Positions 1-10,300 of a stretch of 64,000 nt of DNA are shown here, piece by piece (the first letter of the stretch is position 1; each line of letters begins with the position of its first letter). The notes below the pieces were generated by a model. It was not told where the DNA came from. It searched no databases and saw only the letters and a list, made by a program, of their open reading frames with translations. The stretch is from Undaria pinnatifida. Lineage: Eukaryota; Sar; Phaeophyceae; Laminariales; Alariaceae. The stretch is taken from assembly GCA_012845835.1 (NCBI GenBank), contig JABAKD010000019.1, positions 11,106,344-11,170,343 on the forward strand, given 5' to 3'. The position numbers and the translations under genes are program-made.

Positions 1-337
1 TCAACTGACTGCCTATCCTCTCGTCCACCCCACCCCCACCGCTCCCGCGACATACTGCAAAATAAAGAAAAAAGATCACACAACCGATCTAACGCTGGAG
101 AGGACACACCTCAATCGACTGCCAGCGGTGTCATGAAAAATCCGTTGACAAGACAAACAAAACGAGTCATCCACGGCAGAATTGCCCGGTGAACTGAACA
201 CAAGCCAACTGATTGCTTATCATCTCGCGAGCGCCCCCCCCCACTCCCTCCCTACCGGCATCCTATTCCCCCGCCCCCCCACCCTCAGATGATTACACCC
301 CCCCCTCCACCCCTCTCTCCGCCACGAATCCGCATAC

Positions 338-2469
338 CTCCCACTTTTTAACTTCCTTGATCAGCTCCGATCGAGGCTGACGCACTTCCCTGTCGGCGTT
401 GCAATCATCTAGCAACACCAGCCGCTTATGCCTCATCATCATGGTCTCCTTATTTCCATCCGAGGGTAGCCCGGCCTTCCGTAACAGCTCGCGCATCTGA
501 TGGCCACACGTGCCAAGGTCGCACGAGCAACCAGGCGAGAGGGGAGGGGAAGGGAGGGTATTGGAGCGGAGCGGAGGGGAGGGGAGGGGAGGGGAGAGGG
601 GCGGGGGAGTAAGACAAACATAGTATTACAGAAAAAAGGACTGCAGTATGCAAACAGAGTCAGATTTTACTATATACATAGCTACGTTGCGTGTCGCATG
701 GTAACCGATCTAAAGCTCCACGCAATGTTTGTACACATGCGGCAACCTGCTACAAGAGGGAGGAGGGGTCGCTTGTTTGCCTATTTGGCGGCTGGAGACT
801 GGGTTCAAGAGCGTCAGCAAGGGAACGGATGACTAATTTCGCCTATTCACAACCAGCACCTACTATGTACTGTCTACGCAGCAGTTGTCCAGAAGGGTAG
901 GTCGCTACCGACGGAAACCAGGAAAAAAAAATGGAGCGACAAGAGGAGGCCGGACGAAAGCGGATCAAGACGAAACAACCAAACAACGAAACCCCGCAAC
1001 TCCGAACCCTTGAGAACAAAAAGTAACGGAGGCAACCGCACAAACAACGTACGTAAAGTAAACTCTCCGCTGTTGCCTGCTCTCTGAGCTGCTGCCTCCT
1101 CAGCACCACGGCTATGTAGCCGTTGCGTCTACTGCCGCTATCCCCCCCCCCCGCTCTTGATATGGCGGTCCTCGGTCGCACGGAAACACCGTTATCTCGA
1201 GTTTTGGCGCGTACCCTCTGTATTTTTAGTCGTGCGTGCTTGCATGATCGATAGCTGATAATCTCGCGACCACTCCCCTTACCTTCGAGTCTTTAAGGCC
1301 ATGGTAGTACACCCCTTTCGTCAGCCTTCCCGCGGGCTCCCCTTCGCCGGACCCGACTCCAGGCCTACGGCTTGACGCCTCCTCAGCAACAACTGGAGCA
1401 ACGCCCCCCCCCCCGGCCTTGGCGTCAGCTTCAGCGCTAGCAACGGCCGCGGCCAGTATCGTTTTCCGATTCCGCGTCCAGATGGAGCACACCTTCAAGA
1501 AGGGATGGGGTGGCGTGGGGTTGGTTGGGGCGGGGTGGGGGTGGGCATGGGCGTGGGCGTGAGGTGGGGCAATCAATTTGGCCGAGGAGCGATTCACGAA
1601 CAGGTCAAGGAGTAAGAAAGGGATCGCTCCCAATCCAACGCGAATGGTGATAGCAGCGATGGCGGATCGTTTAATCCGTCCAAGCCGCGAGTGCGCAGAG
1701 AGAACGGGTAACTCGCACTCCATTCCACTCCTCTCATGGGATGTTAAATACAGGAGCGGCATTGAATGGAAATTTGCGCCACCTTTCGCTGGTCGCGCCG
1801 TCCGTGAAATCCACTCACCGATCGAAGCTGCGTGCTCATCTTCAGCTGATCTGGCGCGGCTGGGTGCGTGCCGAGACAATCGGACGGGGAAAAAAGGATC
1901 GTGCGATCGAGATTAGGGGGTTGCACAGCGGATGTTCCACGAGTTATTTTTTGTTAAAGGGGCACCGTTGACCGCATTACTCGCCAGCACGGGCACCGCA
2001 AAGCGCGAGTACGAACATGAGGTCCGACACTACTCACTCCGACACCACACACCAGGGCTGTGAGCTGCCTGAACAAACAAGTCTGGTTATTTGATGGGCA
2101 GAGACCCCCCCCCCCAAATATTAAAGATGTCTCCAGTAGGAATATGGACCGTGATTCGTCTCGAAAGGGAAGTCAATGTCGAAGTGAGAAGGAAAGCGAC
2201 CCTCCCCCCGCCCCCTCAACCTGGTCGGCGAAAACCCGACAGGCACCGTTCCAGCATTGTAGGGGTTTGAGGGTTTATGGTCATACGACTACGGCTGTGC
2301 ATGGAATGAGTACTCCCGCCACCCCCCTCCATGATGCTCACCAACACGCCGACATTGCGGGCATCGGGGATTGATGCTGTCCAAGTACTGCCGGATGCAG
2401 AGGGAGCAGTAAACCTTCGGGCAACAGGGCAACGACATCGGAGGGTCCGATATCGCGCGGCAGATGTGG
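338..2469 (-). CDS. RAD18: RAD18-like E3 ubiquitin ligase, partial, three exons recognised
   Basis: Exons read in gene order: 2469-2342 (RING), 1492-1283, and 496-338 (SAP). The RING exon follows a TTGCAG acceptor and reads HIC, then CCPKVYCSLCIRQYL and CPQC. Its first base would complete a TG|C codon, giving CHIC as the first zinc pair. It ends at a G|GTGAGC donor. The second exon starts VCSIWTRNRKTIL, ends GLKDSK at AAG|GTAAGG and is phase 0. It joins in phase to MRELLRKAGLPSDGNK, which follows ATCAG, and so rebuilds a SAP domain (GNK, RHK) like that of RAD18. The last donor is GAG|GTATGC. RAD18 with RAD6 monoubiquitinates PCNA in the nucleus during DNA damage tolerance. Odd points: the RING histidine position is Lys, no UBZ zinc finger was found, and the phase mismatch between the first two exons implies a missed small exon. 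The 5' and 3' exons were not located. A decayed copy is possible. Confidence 0.68.
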
Positions 2470-2499
2470 CTGCAAGTATCGGGATGGAAACCCCGTTGC

Positions 2500-2720
2500 A
2501 ACGCGGTGGAAGGGGAAGGGGGAAGGGGGAAGGGGGAAGGGGGAAGGGGGAAGGGGGAAGGGGGAAGGGGGAAGGGGGAAGGGGGAAGAGGGTAGGGGGG
2601 AGGCGGAAGGGGCAAGGGGCAAGGAGAAAGGGGGAGGGGGGAAGGGGTGGAGGGGTGGAGGGATGGAGGGGGAAGGGGAAGGAAGGCGGAGCGAGGACAA
2701 GGGGAAAAGGACGGGAGGGA
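2500..2720. repeat. GGGGGAA microsatellite and purine-rich tract in an intron
   Basis: About a dozen tandem GGGGGAA units are followed by degenerate G/A-rich sequence. On the minus strand this is a long C/T tract ending about 30 bases before the acceptor of the RAD18-like RING exon, so it would serve as, or extend, the polypyrimidine tract. Confidence 0.9.
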
Positions 2721-3235
2721 GGGAGGGAAAGTGCAGTTGTTGGCGAACACGTATCGAGGAGCAGGTACATCGAAATCAGCCTGCGACATGAACAAAAACA
2801 ATCGCAGACTTCGTATGATATTTCGAATCACACCGATGTTTTATCATACTATTTCAGAATGCCAAGTGGCACTCGTGAGTCTCGCCGTGCATACCAGGTA
2901 CAAAGGTATCTGGTACCTGGCGTACATTTTATAGCACCAGGTACCTGGTAGACCTTGTCAACTTCCACATCATGCGAGGGATGGGGGACCGGGGTATGCA
3001 GCAGCAGTACCACGAATCCAGCAGCAGATTAGACTACGAGCACTCGTATGGCGCGTACGGCGTACAGGCGTATAGCACTTCTGCACTTGTGTGCTGGGTA
3101 TGTCGAGATGCGTTCACCGGTAGGTGCTCGGGTCGGGATGAAAATGGCTTCATGGGTGGCCCCGTACCGTCGATAGGGTATACTTGGTTACCTGCATTGC
3201 CTGGTATATCATACCAGGTAGGTATCACACCCCGG

Positions 3236-3840
3236 ACACTAGCCTTTTGAAGATGCCTATTGAATGCCAATAGGTTGGGGTGTTGCATATCGATACCTAT
3301 TGACACCTTCGATACGTATGCGAATTTGACGATCGATACCCATTGCTTGGACCAATAGGTTCAGAGAAATTGGTACAATAGGCTATTGTTCTTAAGATAG
3401 GTGTGTGAATCTGTTTATCGACACCCATTTCTTCGACAAATAGGTTATGATAAATCGGCACAAAAGGCTATTGTTCTTCATATAGGTATGTCACACTGTC
3501 GATCGATACCTATTGCTGTGACCAATAGGTACGTGAAAGTGTGGATCGATACCTACTGTTTGGCCAATAGTGTATAAAAATTGTCGATCGATATCTATTC
3601 CTATGACCAGTAGGAATAAACCCCTGCACGATAGTAGTCTACCATGTATTGAGTGCGCCGGTTGGTCTGTCCACAAGTTGGTGTATCGAAATTAAGTGAA
3701 CATTCATACGTATTGTAACTTGTAATAGGAGGGCGAAATTGTCGATAGATACCTATTTTATAAAAAAAAATTCAAGGACGTCAGCCGTGAGTTCGACCTA
3801 TTTCTTTGCCCAATAAGTCCAGAGGAATTGGTGTGATTGA
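3236..3840. repeat. Satellite-like field of ACCTATTG/CAATAGGT inverted modules, part 1
   Basis: The stretch is made of imperfect modules. Each carries ATCGATACCTATTG, a short spacer, CCAATAGGT (the reverse complement of ACCTATTG), and roughly 20-60 variable bases. Each module could fold into a small hairpin. No gene is visible. Confidence 0.75.
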
Positions 3841-3915
3841 TGCCCTCAGAAAAAACGATATGAGAGGTAAATCTGAGTTGTTCAACAGAAGCAGCAGCTA
3901 TCGACTAAAATCCTT

Positions 3916-4505
3916 AGGCCATTTCTTACACAGTCGGAACCGCCAGTCGAAAACGGCCCTTTTCGACTGAACTTTTTTTCGACTGGATTCTTCTGGTCTT
4001 TTTTCTTATCGTCCGTCGAGTCGATTTCAAAGTTTTTGTGCTCTTCCTAGAGGCGGTTGGTGTGAGGGAGTACTGCTGTATGGCAGTTGAAAATCGGTTG
4101 GCAGCTCTAAGCTTCGCGCGGTCTTCGCGAGCAACGCGTGCTTCTCGCGCGACGAACGTTTGTCCAAGCGGGTTGGTGGCGTTGGGCTTAGCCGAAAGCC
4201 GCCAAAGCTACTTTCGTGGAGTGGCACTCAGCCGAGAGTCGCCAAAGCTACGGCAGGCGCAGCCGTTGTTGGCAGCATGGGATCGATACCGCGCGCTGCT
4301 GCCGTCGTGTGATACACGCTGCTGGCGAGCGGAACTAGGAATGCGCCAAGTCGAGTTTTTCGACTGGATCCGCCAGTCGGAATTCTCAGTCGAAAAAAGT
4401 TGAGTCGGAAAAGCCCTTTTTCGACCGTGTAAGAAAGTCCGATTTGGGCTTCAGTCGAAAAAGGCCGTTTTCGACTGACAAATCCGACTGTATAAGAAAT
4501 GGCCT
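3916..4505. mobile_element. MITE-like element with about 54-bp terminal inverted repeats
   Basis: Positions 3916-3969 and 4452-4505 are inverted copies. Both start AGGCCATTTCTTA from outside and include CAGTCGAAAACGGCC and TTTTCGACTG; they differ at only a few positions. Each arm also holds a nested palindrome (AGTCGAAAA/TTTTCGACT). The 590-bp interior shows no credible transposase. The right subterminal part is duplicated in tandem to about 4640. A non-autonomous DNA transposon is the likeliest reading; the family is unknown. Confidence 0.7.
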
Positions 4506-4640
4506 GAATCCCCCAGTCGAAAAACTCGGTCGAAAAAGTTGAGCCGAAAAAGCCCTTTTTCGACGGTGCAAGAAAGCCCGATTTGGGCGTCAGTAGATAG
4601 AGGCCGTTTTCGACTGACAAATCCGAAAAGACACGGCCTT
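4370..4640. repeat. Tandem duplication of the element's right subterminal region
   Basis: Two copies of about 130 bp, roughly 4370-4487 and 4509-4624, share GTTGAG, AAAAGCCCTTTTTCGAC, AAGAAAG.CCGATTTGGGC and GGCCGTTTTCGACTGACA. They lie head to tail at the right end of the TIR element, so the element effectively has two alternative right ends. Confidence 0.75.
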
Positions 4641-4829
4641 ACAAGCCGATATCGATCATTTATTTTTTTAATGCCAGGTATTGTCGTTAATCTGCTGTTT
4701 TGAAAAAAAAGGCAAGAAGTAGGTCAAGGTACATATTGCTATATATCATCCAAGGCATCCATTTAAACAACAGCCTGGAGTAAACGGTACGTAGAGGTAC
4801 ATTCTAAGCAGTATGAGGGTATCAAATGA

Positions 4830-5290
4830 CAAGCAGTAGGTATCGATCGAAACCCTTGCAAGCATACCTGTTAAATTGTAAGTAGGCATCGATCGATACC
4901 CTTGAGAACCTATTAAATTGGGTAATAGGCATCGATCGATACCCTTGCAAGACTATTACATTGATCAATAGGTATTCATCGATATCATCGCACACCTATC
5001 GCTTTAACCATTAGGTATTGATTGGTGGCGATAAAAAGGTATTGTTCGAACGATAGCCTGTTGGGAGTCATTTTCAAAATATGTTGGTGCCCAAGATACC
5101 TATCGATACACCTTCGCAAGTATATCGGTCGCACAATAGGCTATTGTGGCCACTGCCCTAACCCTATTGTTGCTTACAGTACCTAGCGATAGACCCGAAG
5201 CCGAGGTATTGTGCCCCGCGATAGGTATCGATCCTCATAGTTGCCGGTCTGTTGTTGGATAGCCTATTCGATAGGGTATTATCCAGGGGA
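4830..5290. repeat. Satellite-like field of CGATACC/CAATAGG modules, part 2
   Basis: This is the same module type as to the left of the TIR element (ATCGATCGATACCC, CTATTG, CAATAGG). It continues the field the element appears to have interrupted. No gene is visible. Confidence 0.7.
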
Positions 5291-5565
5291 TAAGAAGGAA
5301 ATGAACGGCACACAAACAGTTCGCTCTAACACTCTGCAGGCTTGAGCTTCGCATCGAACGCACGTAATGGTAATCACCGCCTTGTTGTCGACACTATCCA
5401 CCTCGAGCTTCTTAGGGCACAACAAGGACAGACAGCGCCGTTTGCGGGGATTCTCCGCTGGGCTGGAGGAGCGTGCGGCGTGGATGATGAATGGCGAACT
5501 ACTCTGTAGAGTTCAGTGTACCTTCTTAGACGGGCTGTCTTCGAGCGCCTTTGCTCTCCAACACT

Positions 5566-5735
5566 GAAACAACAAAATGGCGAAAGGTCTGCATACCGAT
5601 ACCCATCATCCGAAACAATAAAATGGTGAAAGGTCTGTCAATACCTATCGTCCGAAACAATAGAATTGTGAAAGGTCTATCGATACCTATTTTCCGAAAC
5701 AATAGGTTTGGTGAAAGCTATATCGATACCTATCG
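5566..5735. repeat. 42-bp minisatellite, about four copies
   Basis: CGAAACAATA starts at 5611, 5653 and 5695, an exact 42-bp period, with a more diverged copy before them. The unit also contains GGTGAAAGGTCT and ATACCTAT, so it seems derived from the surrounding module. The 14-codon periodic reading on the plus strand is a by-product of the period, not evidence for a protein. Confidence 0.8.
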
Positions 5736-6025
5736 GATAAACCCATAGGTTCCGTCCTTCAGCGCCAATATTCTATCGCCCAAACAGATAGTACCGCCTG
5801 AAAATGTCTATCGATACCCACTTGATTTATCAATATGTTCAGATAAATGGGTGCAACAGGCTATTGGCCAAACAGCAGTAGATCATTTTTGAAGATGGCA
5901 ATCGATACCCATTGTCGGCCCCAATAGGCTACGAAAAGTACCTATCGATACCTATCGCGGGCAACAATAGGTCTCCTATTGAAATAGGATCCTATCGATT
6001 GCCTATTGACCTCGAAGCTATTGTC
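5736..6025. repeat. Satellite-like field of CGATACC/CAATAGG modules, part 3
   Basis: Further copies of TATCGATACC, ACCCATTG and CAATAGG occur at irregular spacing, ending near the GGTCTCCTATTG/CCTATCGATTGCC cluster. No coding signal was seen. Confidence 0.65.
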
Positions 6026-6156
6026 CAGGGTGGGGTAGGTACTCGTCGCACAGCACAGCAGAGTAGTACTCGTAGCTTCGAACGAGTCTATCGAAGGGAG
6101 TGACATGATCTGATACATACGCAGACAACGGACACACGCCAACATTCCACGATGCC

Positions 6157-6468
6157 TCACCATCGGATAGCGTTCTCGATCTCGGTGAACACGGCTCCAA
6201 CCCCCGTCTTGTGGTACTGGAAGACATCATCGAAATCCTCCTCCTCCTCCTCCTCTTGCCCCTCAACATCCCTACCCTTGCGACCTCCTCGAGAAGACTG
6301 CTCGTACATGTTACTCAAACTGCTTGCCGCCTCCGCTGCTGTTGAGCGGAAGCCACCCCCCGCCCGGAAACCTGGACCTCCGACAACAACGGAGACCGGA
6401 TGGCCTATCCAAAAAGCGGCTCCTCCGTGATGATCAGCGATTAAGTACCCTGGATCACGGAGTCGCAA
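6157..6468 (-). CDS. Possible terminal exon of an unrecognised gene
   Basis: An open minus-strand stretch ends at a stop at 6157. Its C-terminal half looks protein-like: SSLSNMYEQSS, an acidic EEEEEED run encoded by a CTC/CCT microsatellite, then DDVFQYHKTGVGAVFTEI and ENAIRW. The N-terminal half is Gly-rich and may be intron. I do not recognise the family. No partner exon was identified, and chance cannot be excluded. Confidence 0.25.
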   Translation of the reverse strand: MRLRDPGYLIADHHGGAAFWIGHPVSVVVGGPGFRAGGGFRSTAAEAASSLSNMYEQSSRGGRKGRDVEGQEEEEEEDFDDVFQYHKTGVGAVFTEIENAIRW

Positions 6469-6867
6469 CCTGATTTAGAATATCGTGACGATGGGCTAGC
6501 TCAAAAAGCCTTGCTCAAAGCTCCCCGCCGTGCGCAGCAAGCAGCAGAAGCGGCTGTGGGCGCCAAGGGGACAGGATTCAGAATTTGAATTTTGGCCAAA
6601 TTTGCAAATTTGCAAGAAAAGCAAGCTCGCACTCTTGCTTGGTTCGATTTATCGATAGCAATAGCAGCTGAGCGGCAATTGCGGGCAACGCCTAGTCCAA
6701 GAAGAAGCCCACGTCCCACACACAATCGCTTTCCTCGGCAATGTCTACGTGTACGTAAAGGGCAAGGCAGCCGGAGCCATTTTCGTTTACGTTCGTGAAT
6801 CGCAGGATGATAAACTCCTGTATAATGAAAGCTTCAATATCATACGAAACCCTTCCTGAACTGAAAA
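6469..6867. other. No gene seen
   Basis: This is AT/GC-mixed sequence between the possible exon and the first TRIM. It contains an AAATTTGCAAATTTGCAAG stretch. Nothing else can be supported. Confidence 0.5.
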
Positions 6868-7288
6868 TGAAGCTGGAAAACGAGTTTAGAAGGAAATAAC
6901 TCGGGTAGCATTTGTTGTGCAACATTTTCATTCTACTTCCTTACAATGGCGTCGTCGGCAGGACGTGAGGTTATGAACAGCAGTGAGGTCGCTGGTTCGA
7001 TTCTCACAGAAAGTCTTTCCCAGCGAAAGAAAATGAAGAAAAAAAGGATTTTCTCACGTTCAAGAACCTGTAAAACTCAACCACTTGAAAACAACGATGA
7101 GAGCAATGTATAGGAAATTGGAAAAAATCGCATTGGATACACTGTCTATCTCTCATCGGGGTTCCTGACATAATTTGGGAAAATATGTCGGGTTTATTAG
7201 TGGGGGAGAGTGTGGTCCAAAAACGAGTTTAGAAGGCAATAACTCGAGTAGCATTTGTTGTGCAATATTTTTAGTCTGCTTCGTCACA
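6868..7288 (+). mobile_element. TRIM (miniature LTR retrotransposon), intact structure, copy 1
   Basis: Two 78-bp direct repeats, 6868-6945 and 7211-7288, share ACGAGTTTAGAAGG and GTAGCATTTGTTGTGCAA, start TG and end ACA. They are about 82% identical, so the insertion is old. One base inside the left repeat is the primer site TGGCGTCGTCGGCAGGA (6947-6963), the complement of a tRNA-Ser-like 3' end. Just before the right repeat is the polypurine tract GTGGGGGAGAG (7200-7210). AAAA lies on both outer sides and may be a short target duplication. The 265-bp interior has no coding capacity, so it would need proteins from a related LTR element. It lies 88 bases upstream of the OST3/OST6 start codon. 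Confidence 0.85.
6947..6963 (+). other. Primer binding site complementary to a tRNA-Ser-type 3' end
   Basis: TGGCGTCGTCGGCAGGA is the reverse complement of TCCTGCCGACGACGCCA. Eukaryotic tRNA-Ser ends are known to read TCCTGCCGACTACGCCA, one base different. The position directly inside the left LTR is where reverse transcription is primed. The first 12 bases also match a tRNA A box at 11 of 12 positions. Confidence 0.75.
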
Positions 7289-7376
7289 AAAATCTCATCG
7301 CTCCATCGTTTCGGGCTCGCAGTGCAGTGTCGTATTAGCAGCAGCGCTCTGCTGGCCTTGCACGTACGAGAAGAAC

Positions 7377-10300
7377 ATGGGGCTGGGCGTTCGACGTGTT
7401 TCATTGACAAGGCGATGGGGATGGTTTAAGCTCATCGCGTTGTGCTCTTTGCTGGCACTTGGCGGAGCCTTGGCCGAGCGTTCCATGGTGAGAGGTCGGC
7501 GTTGTTGGGAGAAGAGGCTCGATTTCGTGTATCGGACGGATTGTACGTGCGGGATTGCTCCAGCGGGCAAGGGTCGATCCCAGCAGCATATCCTCAGCGG
7601 CTATCCGCTCTGTATAATCTCTGCCAGCGCAAAATACAGCAGGACCAGCCGCGCCAAGTTGCCCTTGCCCGCATCTGGTATCCGCAACAGCAGTAGCAGT
7701 ATCATTAGTGGTCGTCGGAGAATCCTTTGCGGACGAAAAACGGCAGAGAACAAACCCAGCAACTCACGACGACCTGGTACAAGTACAGATAGTATACGAT
7801 CACGATACTGCTGCTGCTGTAGCTTGTCTGAGCTAGCACTCAGCGGTCGGTATCCACCCTGTGTTCTTTGTGGATATGTTGCTATACTAGACTATACACC
7901 AGCTGCTATATACCATAGTATATACCAGGTACTGTACTGTTTCTCGTGACGGACCACAAAATCTCTATTCTGCATGCAGCCGGCTCCTGCACGAGTACAT
8001 ACGCGTGGCACCCTTTGGTACAGTAGTAGCGTAGACCTACCGGCTCTTCGGCTCTGCTTCGTACGGGGGTCAGCCCATATGCCGGTAAGGGTTATGGCCT
8101 GGTACACCAGTAGTAACGATACCTGGCACATACCAGGTACCAGGTACCTGGTATGTCTTTCTTGTACATAGGATGTATCAGGGAAAACGTTGGCGCTCAA
8201 CCAGGCCAGCGCGCTGTTTCCGTTCTTTTTCGTTTTATTCATGGTAGTGTATTTCCGGTACATTCGTCCGCACCTCCACGGCTGCGAATAGCCGAGGGAG
8301 GGACGATCACTGCTAACACGCAACACTAATGCCGGCAGCAGGGTCCCTGTGCAAACACATGCTACGCCAGCAGCACTTGCATTCCATAAAAATGTGTCTG
8401 TTGTTGCCTCGACATTGAACCCCCACCCTCCCGCCCCCCCTCGAAAAGAAACAATGGCAGCCAACCCAGCAGTAATACGGCACAACAGGCGGAGCAGCGG
8501 TCATCCCTGACAACCCCCCCCCCGATCAATTGCCTCCAAGCTTTTACGCATCACGACAACAAAACCCTCCTTCTCCTGTTTCCGCGCCTTGATCGTTTCA
8601 GTCGGCGGGCGTCCGGCGCCGCTCGCTGGAAAAGGCTCGAGCGAGCAGCCCGGGTGGTGCTTTAGTTGCGGTGGACGACGTAAAGTTCGACCGTTTCATT
8701 ACGGGAGTTCCACGTCAGTACGAGGCGGTGGTATTTTTCACAGCGACCGGTGCAAGCTACAAGTGTGCCAGCTGCAGGTGCGAAGCCGAAGCTTTTCCCC
8801 CTTGATTGTTTTCGTTTCGCTTGGGGAGGAGCGGGGAGAAGGACGGTCGTCAGAAATTAGTGTACAACCGCAGTAGCGGTTAATGTTGATGCTGTTGGGT
8901 TTAGGGAGGCGATAACGTGTTTGCCGGAAGGCGTGGCGGAGTGATCGGGTGGGGGCACGCCCCGGTGCTGCCCTAAACTGTTGGTTTACCGAGTATTCAC
9001 TCCCCACATTTTGCAAATGCTTGTGCCGGAGGTTGGAGGAAATGGATGGACCCACGTGCCGTCACCCCCCCCCGTTCCACTAAGCCCGGAAGGATCGACT
9101 GCTTGTCCGTGTTTCGGTCGTCCAACGCGTCTCCGAGGGCTTGCAGCGAGACCAGCGCGTGGTCAGATTGCGCGTCACATTTTTTCTGTGTCCGCGACAC
9201 GTCGCGTGTTGGGTAACCGCTGAGCGTGTCGCGACGCCTTCCATCTCTCCCTCTCCTAACCCTAACCGTGCCCGTGCCCGACAGGGTTCACCTTGACGAG
9301 TTTACGGTCATGGCGGAGTCCTACAAGGCTGCGAGACAAAACTCACCGGAGGCGCTTAAGGGGGTTGACATTTTCTTCTTCGTCGCGGACTTCGGCCGTA
9401 CCCAGAGGTCTTTCCAGCAGGTATATATATTCGGTGGGCGTACGATGAACGAGCGGCGTGCGATTTACGTAGCACTCCGTAGCAGATCGGTCGCTATCTT
9501 TGACGCCAGCACACCTCCGCGATGTTGCATGTAGCGTGAGTTATCACAGGCGTTGAAAATATAGGGTGCAGCCGTGAAGTCGCAATCGCTCTTGCCGACA
9601 ACATGGAGGATGGTTGACATCGAAAATTTTATTGGTAGGGACACTCCTGTCGCACGCAAGGGTAAGCTGATATAGCCAGAACGTGGAATCGAGATTGACC
9701 ACTCGCCGTGCGTGTGACGAGGCTTGTGCGCCCCCCCCCACACACCCCCCCCCCGCCGATTCTGGCGTCGTCGTACGACAGCCCGAAGGGCACGATGATT
9801 GCGCTGTCTGATGCTAGCTCGGTTGCCACAGAACCCCGCAAGGTTATCTAAACCGGCATACGGGAGACGGTGCGAGCACGTTTGGTCCAGGCAGTACCGG
9901 CTTCCCCTCGGAGCTATGAATATCTGCTTGTATTTTTGCTCACCCTGGAGCTAGCCTCCACGCTTTGACATATCATTTAGTAGTACAGGTATACCGTCTT
10001 TTGTTGGAGAACTCCCAACATTGCCGCCGTGCCGAACGGTTCTTGATGCTGTTTGTTCGTTTTTTGCAGCCAGGAGATATTTTTGGTTTGGGTTGATGTG
10101 TGCGCCGGATTAGTTGTCGGTCTGGTCAGACCTCGTCGATTGACCAAGGAACATGAACTGCGTACAATGTTGTTTCTCGCGATGCCTTCGGTACGATGGT
10201 GAATCGGCTGTGCGATGCTTCAATCCTTTGCCCTCCGTCGGCAACGCGACAACCTCTCGTTGTCCTTTCCCCCTAAGTACACCATGCCGTCTTCCTTCCA

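Noticed and set aside
2216-2831. Proline-rich protein over the GGGGGAA tract
   Set aside because: The open frames result from the microsatellite. The only real coding part is the RING exon, after a clear acceptor.
9253-9270. Telomeric CCCTAA repeats
   Set aside because: Only two units occur, inside the pyrimidine tract before an OST exon; no longer array is present.
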